Shown here: positions 20,028 through 28,641 of the stretch, in pieces | Layout of the letters: every line of letters starts with the position of its first letter | How positions within the stretch are numbered: the first letter of the stretch is position 1 | Assembly: GCA_003154195.1 (NCBI GenBank) | Contig: PMCS01000018.1 | Location: forward strand, 1-44,772 | Source: Candidatus Omnitrophota bacterium | Lineage (GTDB): Bacteria; Omnitrophota; Gorgyraeia; Duberdicusellales; 4484-171 | Direction: 5' to 3' | Length of the DNA stretch: 44,772 nucleotides | Position numbers and translations under genes: made by a program | Notes under the pieces: generated by a model | Database searches by the model: none | What the model saw: only the letters and a program-made list of their open reading frames with translations | Told to the model about the DNA's origin: nothing

Positions 20028-20965
20028 CGTGGCAATGCTCCTTTTAGGAATAGATTTAATAAAACCTGCGCCAGCGCCAGCGGCGCAAGATATTTCCAGC
20101 ATAAACTGGTCATCTGATCCATGCGCAAGCGCGCGAAAAGAGTCCGTAAAAAGGCGATAATCGCGACAATTAAAAAAATCTGCGCCAGGTAAACCATGAA
20201 TAATGGGGCCGGCGGTAGATTCAGGCCGAACGGCATAAATACCGCCGCCAGCAAAGAGGCCGCCGCAATCGTTTCAATGTTAATCGCCATCTTGAATAAT
20301 GCCAGCGGTTTTCCCCCGTATTCCGTGAACGCGCCGGCGACGATCTCCGTTTCTGCTTCAGGTATATCGAAAGGTACCTTTTCCAGTTTTCCCAGGAGCG
20401 CGATCAGGGCTACGGCAAACCCCGGAAGATTAAACAAGCAATATCCGGGATGACGGTTGTAGAATAAAACTATTTCACTGATTGACCATGTGTCAGCGAG
20501 TAAGGCCGGAGCCAGAACGCATAAAAAAAGCGGTATTTCGTAAGCGAATAACTGAGTGAGCGTGCGTATCGCGCCGATCATTGAAAAAACTGAGCGTGAG
20601 TACCACCCGCCTAAAAAAAAGCACAGCGTGGGAATGGTCAAGAGGTACAGGACTACGATAATGTCCCCGCTGAAATGAAATGCAGCTTGAGGCGAATAAA
20701 CCGGTATATAAAAAATAGCGGTAATCGATGCGGCCAGCGCGAATACCGGCGTTGCTTTGAAAAAAGACGCATCAGCCTCCCCGGGGATTATTTCTTCTTT
20801 GCTTACCAGTTTTATAAAATCAGCAAATGGCTGGAACCATGGCGGGCCGACTCGATTCTGGAGCCGGGCATAGAGCTTCCGGTCTGCATATTCGACGACA
20901 AAACCAAAGATGAAGAGAAATAAAAATCCGGGAAAAACCAGGATGTGGAAAAGGGCCTTGAGCAT
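20024..20965 (-). CDS. NuoH-like membrane hydrogenase subunit
   Basis: RLQNRVGPPWFQPFADFIKLVSKEEIIPGEAD, KVPFDIPEAETEIVAGAFTEYGG. Confidence 0.93.
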   Translation of the reverse strand: MLKALFHILVFPGFLFLFIFGFVVEYADRKLYARLQNRVGPPWFQPFADFIKLVSKEEIIPGEADASFFKATPVFALAASITAIFYIPVYSPQAAFHFSGDIIVVLYLLTIPTLCFFLGGWYSRSVFSMIGAIRTLTQLFAYEIPLFLCVLAPALLADTWSISEIVLFYNRHPGYCLFNLPGFAVALIALLGKLEKVPFDIPEAETEIVAGAFTEYGGKPLALFKMAINIETIAAASLLAAVFMPFGLNLPPAPLFMVYLAQIFLIVAIIAFLRTLFARLRMDQMTSLCWKYLAPLALAQVLLNLFLKGALPR

Positions 20966-20973
20966 AATTTATT

Positions 20974-21068
20974 AATGAGACTTCGCCGAAATCAAGCGCA
21001 GGGTGCGTAGATTGAGGCGGTAGTCGAATTATCAGCACTAATTTTGCTAAGGCACAATTAGTGCTGAT
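20974..21068. repeat. Composite hairpin element, variant C (related to the 133-bp element)
   Basis: aatgagacttcgccgaaatcaagcgcagggtgcgtagattgaggcggtagtcgaatt followed by ATCAGCACTAATTTTGC-taag-GCACAATTAGTGCTGAT. Confidence 0.85.
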
Positions 21069-21156
21069 ATACCAATATCATTCCGCAATTATCATTGGAA
21101 ATCTAGTATATCAGTTTTTTTTCATTTTAAAACGATAATTGGTCAATGCTAAATTC

Positions 21157-21289
21157 ATTAATGAGACTTCGCCAAATCCAAGCCCGAAGGGCGCAGGATG
21201 AGGCGGTAGGCGAATTAGCCCGGACTAATTTCGTAGAAATTAGTCCGGGGTCAACGTAAACCACCGACGAAGTCGGTGGTACTTCACTT
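21157..21289. repeat. 133-bp composite hairpin element, copy B (inverted relative to copy A)
   Basis: 132/133 match to the reverse complement of 9643-9775; overlaps the stop codon of the hydrogenase large-subunit gene. Confidence 0.95.
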
Positions 21290-22522
21290 TTTAAAGATGT
21301 CTGCCAACTTCTTATTCAAAAGCGTGAAATCTATCCCCCGTTCTTTATGCCACTCGATTCCCTTTAGGCGCAAAGTTTCCCATATCATAGTATGTTTATG
21401 TTTTTTATCTTGAGTATCCCGGATCGCTACCAGACGGTCGGTGCAGGAAAAGCAAGGGTCGATCGCCGCTACTACAATCGGCATGTCCGCCAGGTATCGA
21501 TCTTCCAGCATTTTGGAAACCGCCTGGATATTAGCCAGCGTCGGCGCTCTTACTTTTACCCGGTCGGGTTTTTCCGTGCCGTTGGCGCGGACATAATGCA
21601 AGTCTTCTCCCCGGGGAGCTTCATAGCGGCCGATTGCTTCGCCCGGGGGAATTTTGCGCGGTACTTTTACCGTAATGGCGCCGTCGGGAATTTTTTTCAT
21701 GATCTGGCGCACGATGCTGTACGATTCCATCAGTTCTCCCACGCGCACCAGGGTCCGGCCGTAGACGTCGCATTTATCGCTGGTGATAACTTTAAAATCA
21801 AGCTCGGCGTAAGCGGCATAGGGGTCGTCTTTACGCACGTCGCGTTCAATGCCGGAAGCCCGGCCGGTCGGCCCTACGGCGCCTAAATGCTGAGCGTCCT
21901 TGCGCGACAATACGCCTACCCCCGACAAGCGTTTTATCAATGTTGTTTCGGCTTGCGCGAGTTCGATATAATATTTTGTCCTTTCTTCCAGGGCATCCAT
22001 CGCGTTCAAAACTGCTTCTTTTTGCCCGGGTTTAATATCGCGCCTTACCCCGCCGATAGTATTGATGCCGTAATTCACCCGGTTGCCGGTCAGCTGGGCC
22101 AGAAGATCCATTACGATTTCGCGGTCGCGCCAGGTATACATCAACAGCGTATCGAAGCCGATTTCGTGGCCGGCTACGCCCAGCCATAAAAGATGGCTGT
22201 GAATACGCTCCAATTCGGCAATCAGTGTGCGGATGTATTTTGCCCGGACCGGTATTTCGATTCCGGCGATTTCCTCTACTGTTTGCGCAAAGCAGGTCGA
22301 ATGGGAATGCGAGCAAATACCGCAAATACGTTCGATGAGGTATAAATCCTGGATGTAAGTGCGTTCTTCACAGGCTTTTTCGATGCCGCGATGGTTGTAG
22401 CCCAGTTTTACGCTGGCGGCGGTAATTTTTTCTCCGTGCAGGCTTATTAAAAAACTTTCCGGTTCTTTTAACGCCGGATGCTGCGGCCCGATAGGAATTT
22501 GTACGTCACCGGAATTATGCAT
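21284..22522 (-). CDS. Group 4 [NiFe]-hydrogenase large (catalytic) subunit, NuoD-like
   Basis: Both Ni ligand motifs: ERICGICSHSHSTCF and DPCFSCTDR, with a 49-aa C-terminal extension after DPCxxCxxR. Confidence 0.95.
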   Translation of the reverse strand: MHNSGDVQIPIGPQHPALKEPESFLISLHGEKITAASVKLGYNHRGIEKACEERTYIQDLYLIERICGICSHSHSTCFAQTVEEIAGIEIPVRAKYIRTLIAELERIHSHLLWLGVAGHEIGFDTLLMYTWRDREIVMDLLAQLTGNRVNYGINTIGGVRRDIKPGQKEAVLNAMDALEERTKYYIELAQAETTLIKRLSGVGVLSRKDAQHLGAVGPTGRASGIERDVRKDDPYAAYAELDFKVITSDKCDVYGRTLVRVGELMESYSIVRQIMKKIPDGAITVKVPRKIPPGEAIGRYEAPRGEDLHYVRANGTEKPDRVKVRAPTLANIQAVSKMLEDRYLADMPIVVAAIDPCFSCTDRLVAIRDTQDKKHKHTMIWETLRLKGIEWHKERGIDFTLLNKKLADIFKK

Positions 22523-22529
22523 ATTGTTT

Positions 22530-22622
22530 CTCCTATTATAGTGTCATAGTGTCAAAGTGTCACAGCGTCATAGTTGAATTACTTTGACTCTCTGCCCCTC
22601 TGACTCTCTGACGCTTTTGTTA
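22530..22622. repeat. Word-type hairpin (AGTGTCAtAGTGTCAaAGTGTCA ... TTTGACTCTCTGCCCCTCTGACTCTCTGACGC)
   Basis: 8-9 nt units on the left and inverted units on the right, between large-subunit and NuoC-like genes. Confidence 0.8.
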
Positions 22623-22631
22623 ATCCTATCC

Positions 22632-23099
22632 TTAAACACTGCTTGCCGAAGGCCGGCCTTTCCAGTCCTTGCGCAACGGGTGTTCGCCTTTCGGCCAGTT
22701 GTCCGGCAAGGGATAGCTATTTCCCGCGGCGAGTCCGTTGACTGCGATTCCCAGTAAATCGATCAATTCTCTTTCGAAATTGTCCGCCCCGGGAAAATAG
22801 GAAGTGACGGTGTTAACTGCTGGTTTTTCTTTGTTTAAGTCAACCTTCAAGTTTACCAGGATTTTACCTTCCCGGTGAAGGTGGTAGATTACGGTAAAAC
22901 CGTTTCCCGAATCCAGGCCGGTTATCGCCGAAAGCGCGTCAAAGCGCGACTGTTTCACGAGATAGCGGAATACTTCCTCGAATTTTTCTAAAGGTATCTG
23001 CGCGAAAATGCGTGATTCTCTTTTGATAATTACTGCGTCTTTCAGGTAATTAAACCGGTTTTCTAATTCTTCTTTTATTTTTTCTCCGTCGAGCATCAT
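22632..23099 (-). CDS. NuoC-like hydrogenase subunit
   Basis: 155 aa, FDALSAITGLDSGNGFTVIYHLHREGK..., FPGADNFERELIDLLGIAVNG, DNWPKGEHPLRKDW. Confidence 0.88.
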   Translation of the reverse strand: MMLDGEKIKEELENRFNYLKDAVIIKRESRIFAQIPLEKFEEVFRYLVKQSRFDALSAITGLDSGNGFTVIYHLHREGKILVNLKVDLNKEKPAVNTVTSYFPGADNFERELIDLLGIAVNGLAAGNSYPLPDNWPKGEHPLRKDWKGRPSASSV

Positions 23100-23200
23100 T
23101 CAAATCCTCCCAGAAAATGTTTACGATAAATTTTCCCAACTAAATACGGTAACAAAACTGTAAAGATTTTACCACTTTAAAATGAAATTCGTAATAACAT

Positions 23201-23635
23201 TTATTTTTCTTCCAGGCTCTTCAGCAGTTTGACTACTCCGTCAATAATCGCTTTGGGACTGGCCGGGCAGCCGGGGATATACGCCGAAACCGGTATGACC
23301 GAATTTATTCCGCCCTTTACGTTATAGCAGCCGTCAAAAACGCCTCCCGTGCAGGCGCAGGTTCCTATTGCCACTACGAATTTTGGCTCAAGCATTTGTT
23401 CATAGATGCGCAACAGCCGGGATTCGATTTGTTTGGTTACCGGGCCGGAGCACAAAAGTACATCGGCGTGCCGGGGGGTCGCTTTGAGGACTACTCCGAA
23501 GCGTTCGATGTCGTAACGCGGCGTGAGCGAAGCGATAATCTCGATATCGCAGGCATTACAGGCGCCGGTATTAAAATGTAAGACCCAGGGAGATTTTAAT
23601 CTGGACCAGTTGATTATTTTGGTGGCGATACTCAT
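23201..23635 (-). CDS. [NiFe]-hydrogenase small subunit, NuoB-like
   Basis: GACNACDIE, GTCACTGGVF, IPGCPASPKAI: N2-type [4Fe-4S] ligands. Confidence 0.94.
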   Translation of the reverse strand: MSIATKIINWSRLKSPWVLHFNTGACNACDIEIIASLTPRYDIERFGVVLKATPRHADVLLCSGPVTKQIESRLLRIYEQMLEPKFVVAIGTCACTGGVFDGCYNVKGGINSVIPVSAYIPGCPASPKAIIDGVVKLLKSLEEK

Positions 23636-23689
23636 TTTCTACCCTATTTTAAAATTACTGTTTCTCTTAAAAACAAAACCATAAAGATT

Positions 23690-23862
23690 TTACCACCAAG
23701 ACACAAAGGCACCAAAACCAACGATTAATTCATTTTAAAATTATCATTGGGCATTGAACATTTATCATTTTTAAAAATTTAAAATGGCAGATGCTCAATG
23801 GACAATTTAAAATGAAATCACGCATTTATAATCTTAGTGCCTTGGTGGCATAAATTTCTATC
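23690..23862. repeat. Nested word-type hairpin between NuoB-like and NuoA-like genes
   Basis: Outer ttttaccaccaagacacaaaggcac / cttagtgccttggtggca; inner ttcattttaaaattatcattgggcattgaac / gctcaatggacaatttaaaatgaa. Confidence 0.85.
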
Positions 23863-23914
23863 ATTTTTTCCAATTGATATGATTTATGTTTTTATTGTTT
23901 TCAAATATCACGTT

Positions 23915-24247
23915 TCACTTTCGTAATAAAACAATCAACCCGGTGATTGCCCCGATTATATAGACTACGGCGATGGCAAATATTTCGGTAGTTTCTACGG
24001 GAACTGTAGCAATCGTCAGGGCGGCTACGTGTAAAATAGTAAAGAAAAAAGCAAAGGGAAAAAACTGGCTGTAGTCCGGTTGGATCATGTGGCCTTTGAA
24101 ATCTTCGCCGCAGGCGTAGGCCTCATTCGCTCCGGACGGTTTCTTTTTTTTCCGGAAAGCGTAGCATGAACAAACCCGGGACAAGGCGATGATCGTAAAA
24201 AATATTATTATAAAAGCTACCGGCGGCCAAAAAATTATTTTTTCCAT
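23915..24247 (-). CDS. NuoA-like membrane subunit
   Basis: 110 aa, three TM segments, EAYACGEDF (cf. NuoA YECG motif), DYSQFFPFAFFFTILHVAALTIATVP. Confidence 0.75.
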   Translation of the reverse strand: MEKIIFWPPVAFIIIFFTIIALSRVCSCYAFRKKKKPSGANEAYACGEDFKGHMIQPDYSQFFPFAFFFTILHVAALTIATVPVETTEIFAIAVVYIIGAITGLIVLLRK

Positions 24248-24297
24248 AGTTTATTTCAATGTTTTTTTGGTGCTCTATTAATTCTATGAATTTCTTT

Positions 24298-24373
24298 CCT
24301 GCCGACCCGCTTCGACTCGCGTCCGCTTCGGCAAGCCGAAGGCGAGACGGGTCACGCGAGGCGAGTAGGCAGG
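24298..24373. repeat. 76-bp multibranched palindromic element, copy 2
   Basis: 71/76 identical to 15278-15353, same orientation. Confidence 0.93.
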
Positions 24374-24375
24374 AG

Positions 24376-24419
24376 TGATCGGGAAAATCCCTGCCTTTCG
24401 GCAGGGATTTTCCCGATCA
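24376..24419 (-). repeat. Perfect 20-bp hairpin beginning at the stop codon of the NuoK-like gene
   Basis: TGATCGGGAAAATCCCTGCC (24376-24395) / GGCAGGGATTTTCCCGATCA (24400-24419), 4-nt loop TTTC (GAAA on the coding strand). Confidence 0.95.
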
Positions 24420-24737
24420 GCCTTTCAGATTACTTAATTTTCTCGGGTCAATGCTTTCGTTATGGCGAAACGCCCATAGGATGATGCCGCCCGCGACAAC
24501 CATGACCACGATCTCGATGACGATGAGGGTGATGACGATTGCCTGCGCCAGCGCGGACCGGCCGCAAAGATAACCCGCCAGGATGATTAAAAGCGTTGCC
24601 GCTTTGATCAGGAGCTCCAAGCCGATCATGGCGCGGACCATGTTAAAAGTTGCGGCGATGCAATAGGCTCCGCAGATGAACAAAAGGATGATAAAAATCA
24701 TAAAATAGGAAAACAATCCTGCCAGGTCAGGGCTCAT
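24417..24737 (-). CDS. NuoK/MrpC-like membrane subunit
   Basis: 106 aa, three TM segments, RAMIGLELLIKAATLLI, ALAQAIVITLIVIEIVVMVV. Confidence 0.85.
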   Translation of the reverse strand: MSPDLAGLFSYFMIFIILLFICGAYCIAATFNMVRAMIGLELLIKAATLLIILAGYLCGRSALAQAIVITLIVIEIVVMVVAGGIILWAFRHNESIDPRKLSNLKG

Positions 24738-25222
24738 TTGTCCTCCTTAAATAAGACTACTACGCCGAAGGCGCCGGCCAGAAGAATCACGATCTGGCCG
24801 AGAAGATCCAGGTGCCGCAGGTACCAGATGATGTTACGTACATCTTCCTTCGGCCCTGCCGCCGGTAAATTAAACTGGGGTATTTTAAAACACCAGCTTA
24901 AGACCAAGCCGGCGGCAATAATTATAAAAGGTAAGTAGCGGAACCTGACCAGTCTTTCTTTGCGCGCAACGGGCAATTCTTCTTTGCTGATCCGGTGCGT
25001 AAAGCTTACCGTGGTAATAAAAATGACCGGAATGAGCCCGGCGCAGACCGAAAGCTCAAATACCGCCGCCAGCGGCGAATTGAGCCGGTAGATTACCGCG
25101 GCAAGGACCGCGCTGGTGAATGCCAGCCCTACGATTGAGCGGATGAGCCGCGTCGTCATCACGGTCCATACGGCGGCGCTAAGTAAAACAAATAAAAGAA
25201 TTAAATTAATCAACATTGTCAC
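24734..25222 (-). CDS. NuoJ-like membrane subunit
   Basis: 162 aa, LIRSIVGLAFTSAVLAAVIYRLNSPLAAVFELSVCAGLIPVIFITTVSF; overlaps the NuoK-like gene. Confidence 0.75.
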   Translation of the reverse strand: MTMLINLILLFVLLSAAVWTVMTTRLIRSIVGLAFTSAVLAAVIYRLNSPLAAVFELSVCAGLIPVIFITTVSFTHRISKEELPVARKERLVRFRYLPFIIIAAGLVLSWCFKIPQFNLPAAGPKEDVRNIIWYLRHLDLLGQIVILLAGAFGVVVLFKEDK

Positions 25223-25305
25223 ACTCGATTATTCTTCTTCGCCGAATCTTTCTACTATAAAGCTACGAAGGAAAGGCGTAAGAAGAAAAAATATTTACCG
25301 ATCAT

Positions 25306-26772
25306 CTAATGCCAGATGGCTTTTAACGGTAAAAACCAGGTATTAAGCATAAACGCGTAACCAAGGCCGCCGGCGATGGTAAAGACAGCAAGTAATATTT
25401 CGGCGCAGGCTATCCCGGAAAAATTTTTTGCCGGATTCAGGCCGCGGGAAATTTGTGTTGCCGTCCCGCCTGCCGCCGGCGCCGGTTTGCCTTTATTGAA
25501 AAAAATCCGGCGTTCCAGAGAAAGAAAATAGGCCAGCGTAATGATGCTGGCGATAAGAGCCGTCCCGGCATAAATAAATCTACCTTTACTGAATAGCGCC
25601 ATGACGATAATGAGTTTACTCCAGAATCCCGACAACGGCGGGATTCCCGCCGTAGAAAGCATAGCGACTAAAGAAGTAACGCTGGTAACCGGGCATTTTT
25701 CGCCGAGGCCTTCTAATTGATTAATATCGGTTGTGCCGAACCGTTTCTCCAGGGAAGCGGCATTCACGAAAAGCAGTGTTTTAAAGATCGCGTGATTGAA
25801 AAAATGAAATACCGCGCCCACGAAGGCGAGCGGCGTGCCGCAGCCCAAGGCAAGGATGATGTAGCCTACCTGGCTGATGCTGGAATAGGCCAGCATCCGC
25901 TTGAAATCGTCCTGGGTAAGCGCCGCCAGCGCGGCAAAGACTATCGATATCGCGCCGGCGAATAAAAGTACGTTTTGCAGCGCCGGGGTCAGGGTGAATA
26001 CTGAACTGAAGAGGCGCAGCAATATGTAGACGCCGGAAATCTTAGTCACCGTTCCGGCTAAAAGTACGGATACGCAAGACGGCGCTGCTGAATAGGCGTC
26101 CGGCAGCCAGCCATGGAAAGGAACGACACCGGACTTGATCAGCAGGCCGCATAAAAATAATCCTACTGCCAGTTTAAGAAAAAAACTACCGGGAACATTT
26201 GTCAATACGTGATGAACGGCGGCGAAAGATATGTCGCCCGCGGTAAGCAGGAGAAAAGCTACGGAAGTCAGCATGAAAACACTGGCGATGGCGGAAAGCA
26301 TGAGGTATTTAAAAGCTCCCTCAATGGCGAATTTTCCTTTTTCCAGGGCAATGAGAATAAATGACGCCATTGCCGTGACTTCGATAAACACGTAGAGGGA
26401 AAAAATATCGGTCACCAGCACCGTAGCGTTCATGCCGATAAGCGCGACTAAAAGGAGATTGATAAAATTGAATTTTTGTTTTTCCCCCGCAAGGGTATCT
26501 TGCGCGGTTAAAAGTGAGACTAACGCTACGATTCCGATGACAAAAAGCATGATCAAAGCCAGATTGTCGACGGCTAAGGGAAAACCAAAAAACTGCCTTA
26601 AGCAATCCGGATAAGCGCTCCAGAAGAGCCAGGGGTGAAACGCGGCCAGCAAAACCTGAGCCAGCAGTAAGGACGCGGCCAGGCAAAAAGCGCAACGCCC
26701 TTTGAGAAACCCCAGGGGGAAATTGATAATAACCAAAAGAAAAAATGGCGCGAAAATAAATAACGAAGTCAT
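25306..26772 (-). CDS. NuoN/MrpD-like antiporter subunit (third of three)
   Basis: 488 aa; LYVFIEVTAMASFILIALEKGKFAIEGAFKYLMLSAI, KSGVVPFHGWLPDAYSAAPSCVSVLLAGTVTK, LAYSSISQVGYIILALG. Confidence 0.9.
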   Translation of the reverse strand: MTSLFIFAPFFLLVIINFPLGFLKGRCAFCLAASLLLAQVLLAAFHPWLFWSAYPDCLRQFFGFPLAVDNLALIMLFVIGIVALVSLLTAQDTLAGEKQKFNFINLLLVALIGMNATVLVTDIFSLYVFIEVTAMASFILIALEKGKFAIEGAFKYLMLSAIASVFMLTSVAFLLLTAGDISFAAVHHVLTNVPGSFFLKLAVGLFLCGLLIKSGVVPFHGWLPDAYSAAPSCVSVLLAGTVTKISGVYILLRLFSSVFTLTPALQNVLLFAGAISIVFAALAALTQDDFKRMLAYSSISQVGYIILALGCGTPLAFVGAVFHFFNHAIFKTLLFVNAASLEKRFGTTDINQLEGLGEKCPVTSVTSLVAMLSTAGIPPLSGFWSKLIIVMALFSKGRFIYAGTALIASIITLAYFLSLERRIFFNKGKPAPAAGGTATQISRGLNPAKNFSGIACAEILLAVFTIAGGLGYAFMLNTWFLPLKAIWH

Positions 26773-26820
26773 AAGTTCCTTTATTTCTATGAATTAAAAC
26801 AACTATTATTGGCAGCGATT

Positions 26821-28641
26821 TTACTTAATAGCAAATAATGTTACCAAAAGTGCGCCGGTCAGCGCCCAGACAACGTAAATTATATAGTAACCGGCATGTG
26901 CTTTACGGATTATCATCGAGCATCCGCAAGCCGCTTTTACCGTAAAAAAATCATAAAACCAATCGATGCTCTTATCGATGCCGCTCAGCAAACCGGCAAT
27001 CCAGTTTACCAGTTTTACTCCCAACTCATAGGGATCGAAATATTTCTTTTCTGCCCACCGGTATATCGCCGATAATACCGGAGCGTGATGGATGTGGTCG
27101 GCGGCCTTAAGCCCGCTCCCCTTTATCTTTGCCGCGGCATAATGGTGGATAAGAGCCGCGGCTAATACCGCTATCGTGATGAGGACAAGCGGTAAACTGG
27201 ACGGCCAGCCCGCGAAATTGTGGTTTTCCGACGCCCGCCCCAGGATCGGCTGAATAAAATCATTAATTGGTATACGGTTAAATACGCCGAAAAAAACGCA
27301 GGTTAACGCGAGGATGATCATCGGGATAAGCATGGAAAGGGGCGCTTCCTTTATTCCTTTATCCTCCCGGCGCGGCTTGTCGCAAAAAGCGGCGTGCCCC
27401 AATTTTAAGAACGAAGCGGCGGTGAAAAATGAGCCGATCAGCGCCGCCAGATAAAATATCTTTCCCCGTTCCAGCGCCGCGTCGTAGATCAATTCCTTGG
27501 AGAAAAAACCGTTAAACGGCGGCACCCCGGATATGGAGGCGGCCGTTACTAAAAAGCAGAAGAACGTTACCGGCATCGTTGAACGCAGCCCGCCGAGCTG
27601 GTCAAGGTCGGTAGTGCCGGCCTGTTTTTCTACGGTTCCCGCCGTCAAAAACAGGCCGCATTTATATACGGCGTTATTAAGCATATGAAAAATACCGCCG
27701 ATTATTCCCGCCGGCAGGCAGGTGCCGATACCCAGAATCATATAGCCGACCTGGCTGATGGCATGATAGGAAAGAAGCCGTTTATAATCTTTTTGGACCA
27801 AAGCCATCATCACCGCCAGAAGTATCGTTATGGCGCCTACGGCCATAAGGACGACACTCAACGAGTTATGGCTGTCGAGTTTGAACATGTCCAGGGTAAT
27901 CCGGGTGAGGAAGTATATTCCTAAAAGTTTTTCCAGCGCCGCCGGGAAAAAAGCCATGAAGGGAAGCGGAGAATCCTGCGCGGCATCGGGGATCCAGGTG
28001 TGAAAAGGCATGGAACCGGCTTTCGCGATCGCGCCGATGATTAAAAGAATAAACGCGAGGCTGCCGAGCCGGTCAAGGCCAAGGTGGATATCTTGTATGA
28101 TCAGCGTTTTGGCGATATACCCGGTTAAAATAATCCCCGCCATCATGCAGAGATCGGAAGCGCCCACGATGATAAATGATTTAGTCGCGGTTTTAAATGC
28201 CTGTTTTCCTCCGATGGCAATCAAGCCGTAAATCGTCAGCAGTAACCCTTCCCAGAAGAAAAGCAGGGTCACCAGGTGATTCGCCAGGACCGCGCCGTTG
28301 ACGAAAGAGAGAGCCAGCAGAAAAAAACCGTAAAATTGCCGCGCGCTGCTTTTATTTTTGAGAAATTCAAGCGAATATAAGCTGATCAGTAAACTGAAAA
28401 AGGAAACCGCTAAGATAATAAAACCGCTGAAGTGATAAAGCCGGAGCGCGAAGTCTATCCCCCATCCTATCCAAGGGAAGATGATCGTAGTTTCTTTCCG
28501 GAACAATAGCACGGCAATCAAAAAATTAACGAGCGCGGCTAAAAAAGCGCAAACGCCCCGCCATTTTACCGGTAAGACAAAAGTTATGGCGGCGGCAATT
28601 AGAGGGATCAGGATAAGTGAGATCATTAATGTTTCCATCAT
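26821..28641 (-). CDS. NuoL-like antiporter subunit
   Basis: 606 aa; LLFFWEGLLLTIYGLIAIGG, AKAGSMPFHTWIPDAAQDSPLPFMAFFPAALEKLLGIY, LLSYHAISQVGYMILGIG, long C-terminal region. Confidence 0.9.
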   Translation of the reverse strand: MMETLMISLILIPLIAAAITFVLPVKWRGVCAFLAALVNFLIAVLLFRKETTIIFPWIGWGIDFALRLYHFSGFIILAVSFFSLLISLYSLEFLKNKSSARQFYGFFLLALSFVNGAVLANHLVTLLFFWEGLLLTIYGLIAIGGKQAFKTATKSFIIVGASDLCMMAGIILTGYIAKTLIIQDIHLGLDRLGSLAFILLIIGAIAKAGSMPFHTWIPDAAQDSPLPFMAFFPAALEKLLGIYFLTRITLDMFKLDSHNSLSVVLMAVGAITILLAVMMALVQKDYKRLLSYHAISQVGYMILGIGTCLPAGIIGGIFHMLNNAVYKCGLFLTAGTVEKQAGTTDLDQLGGLRSTMPVTFFCFLVTAASISGVPPFNGFFSKELIYDAALERGKIFYLAALIGSFFTAASFLKLGHAAFCDKPRREDKGIKEAPLSMLIPMIILALTCVFFGVFNRIPINDFIQPILGRASENHNFAGWPSSLPLVLITIAVLAAALIHHYAAAKIKGSGLKAADHIHHAPVLSAIYRWAEKKYFDPYELGVKLVNWIAGLLSGIDKSIDWFYDFFTVKAACGCSMIIRKAHAGYYIIYVVWALTGALLVTLFAIK

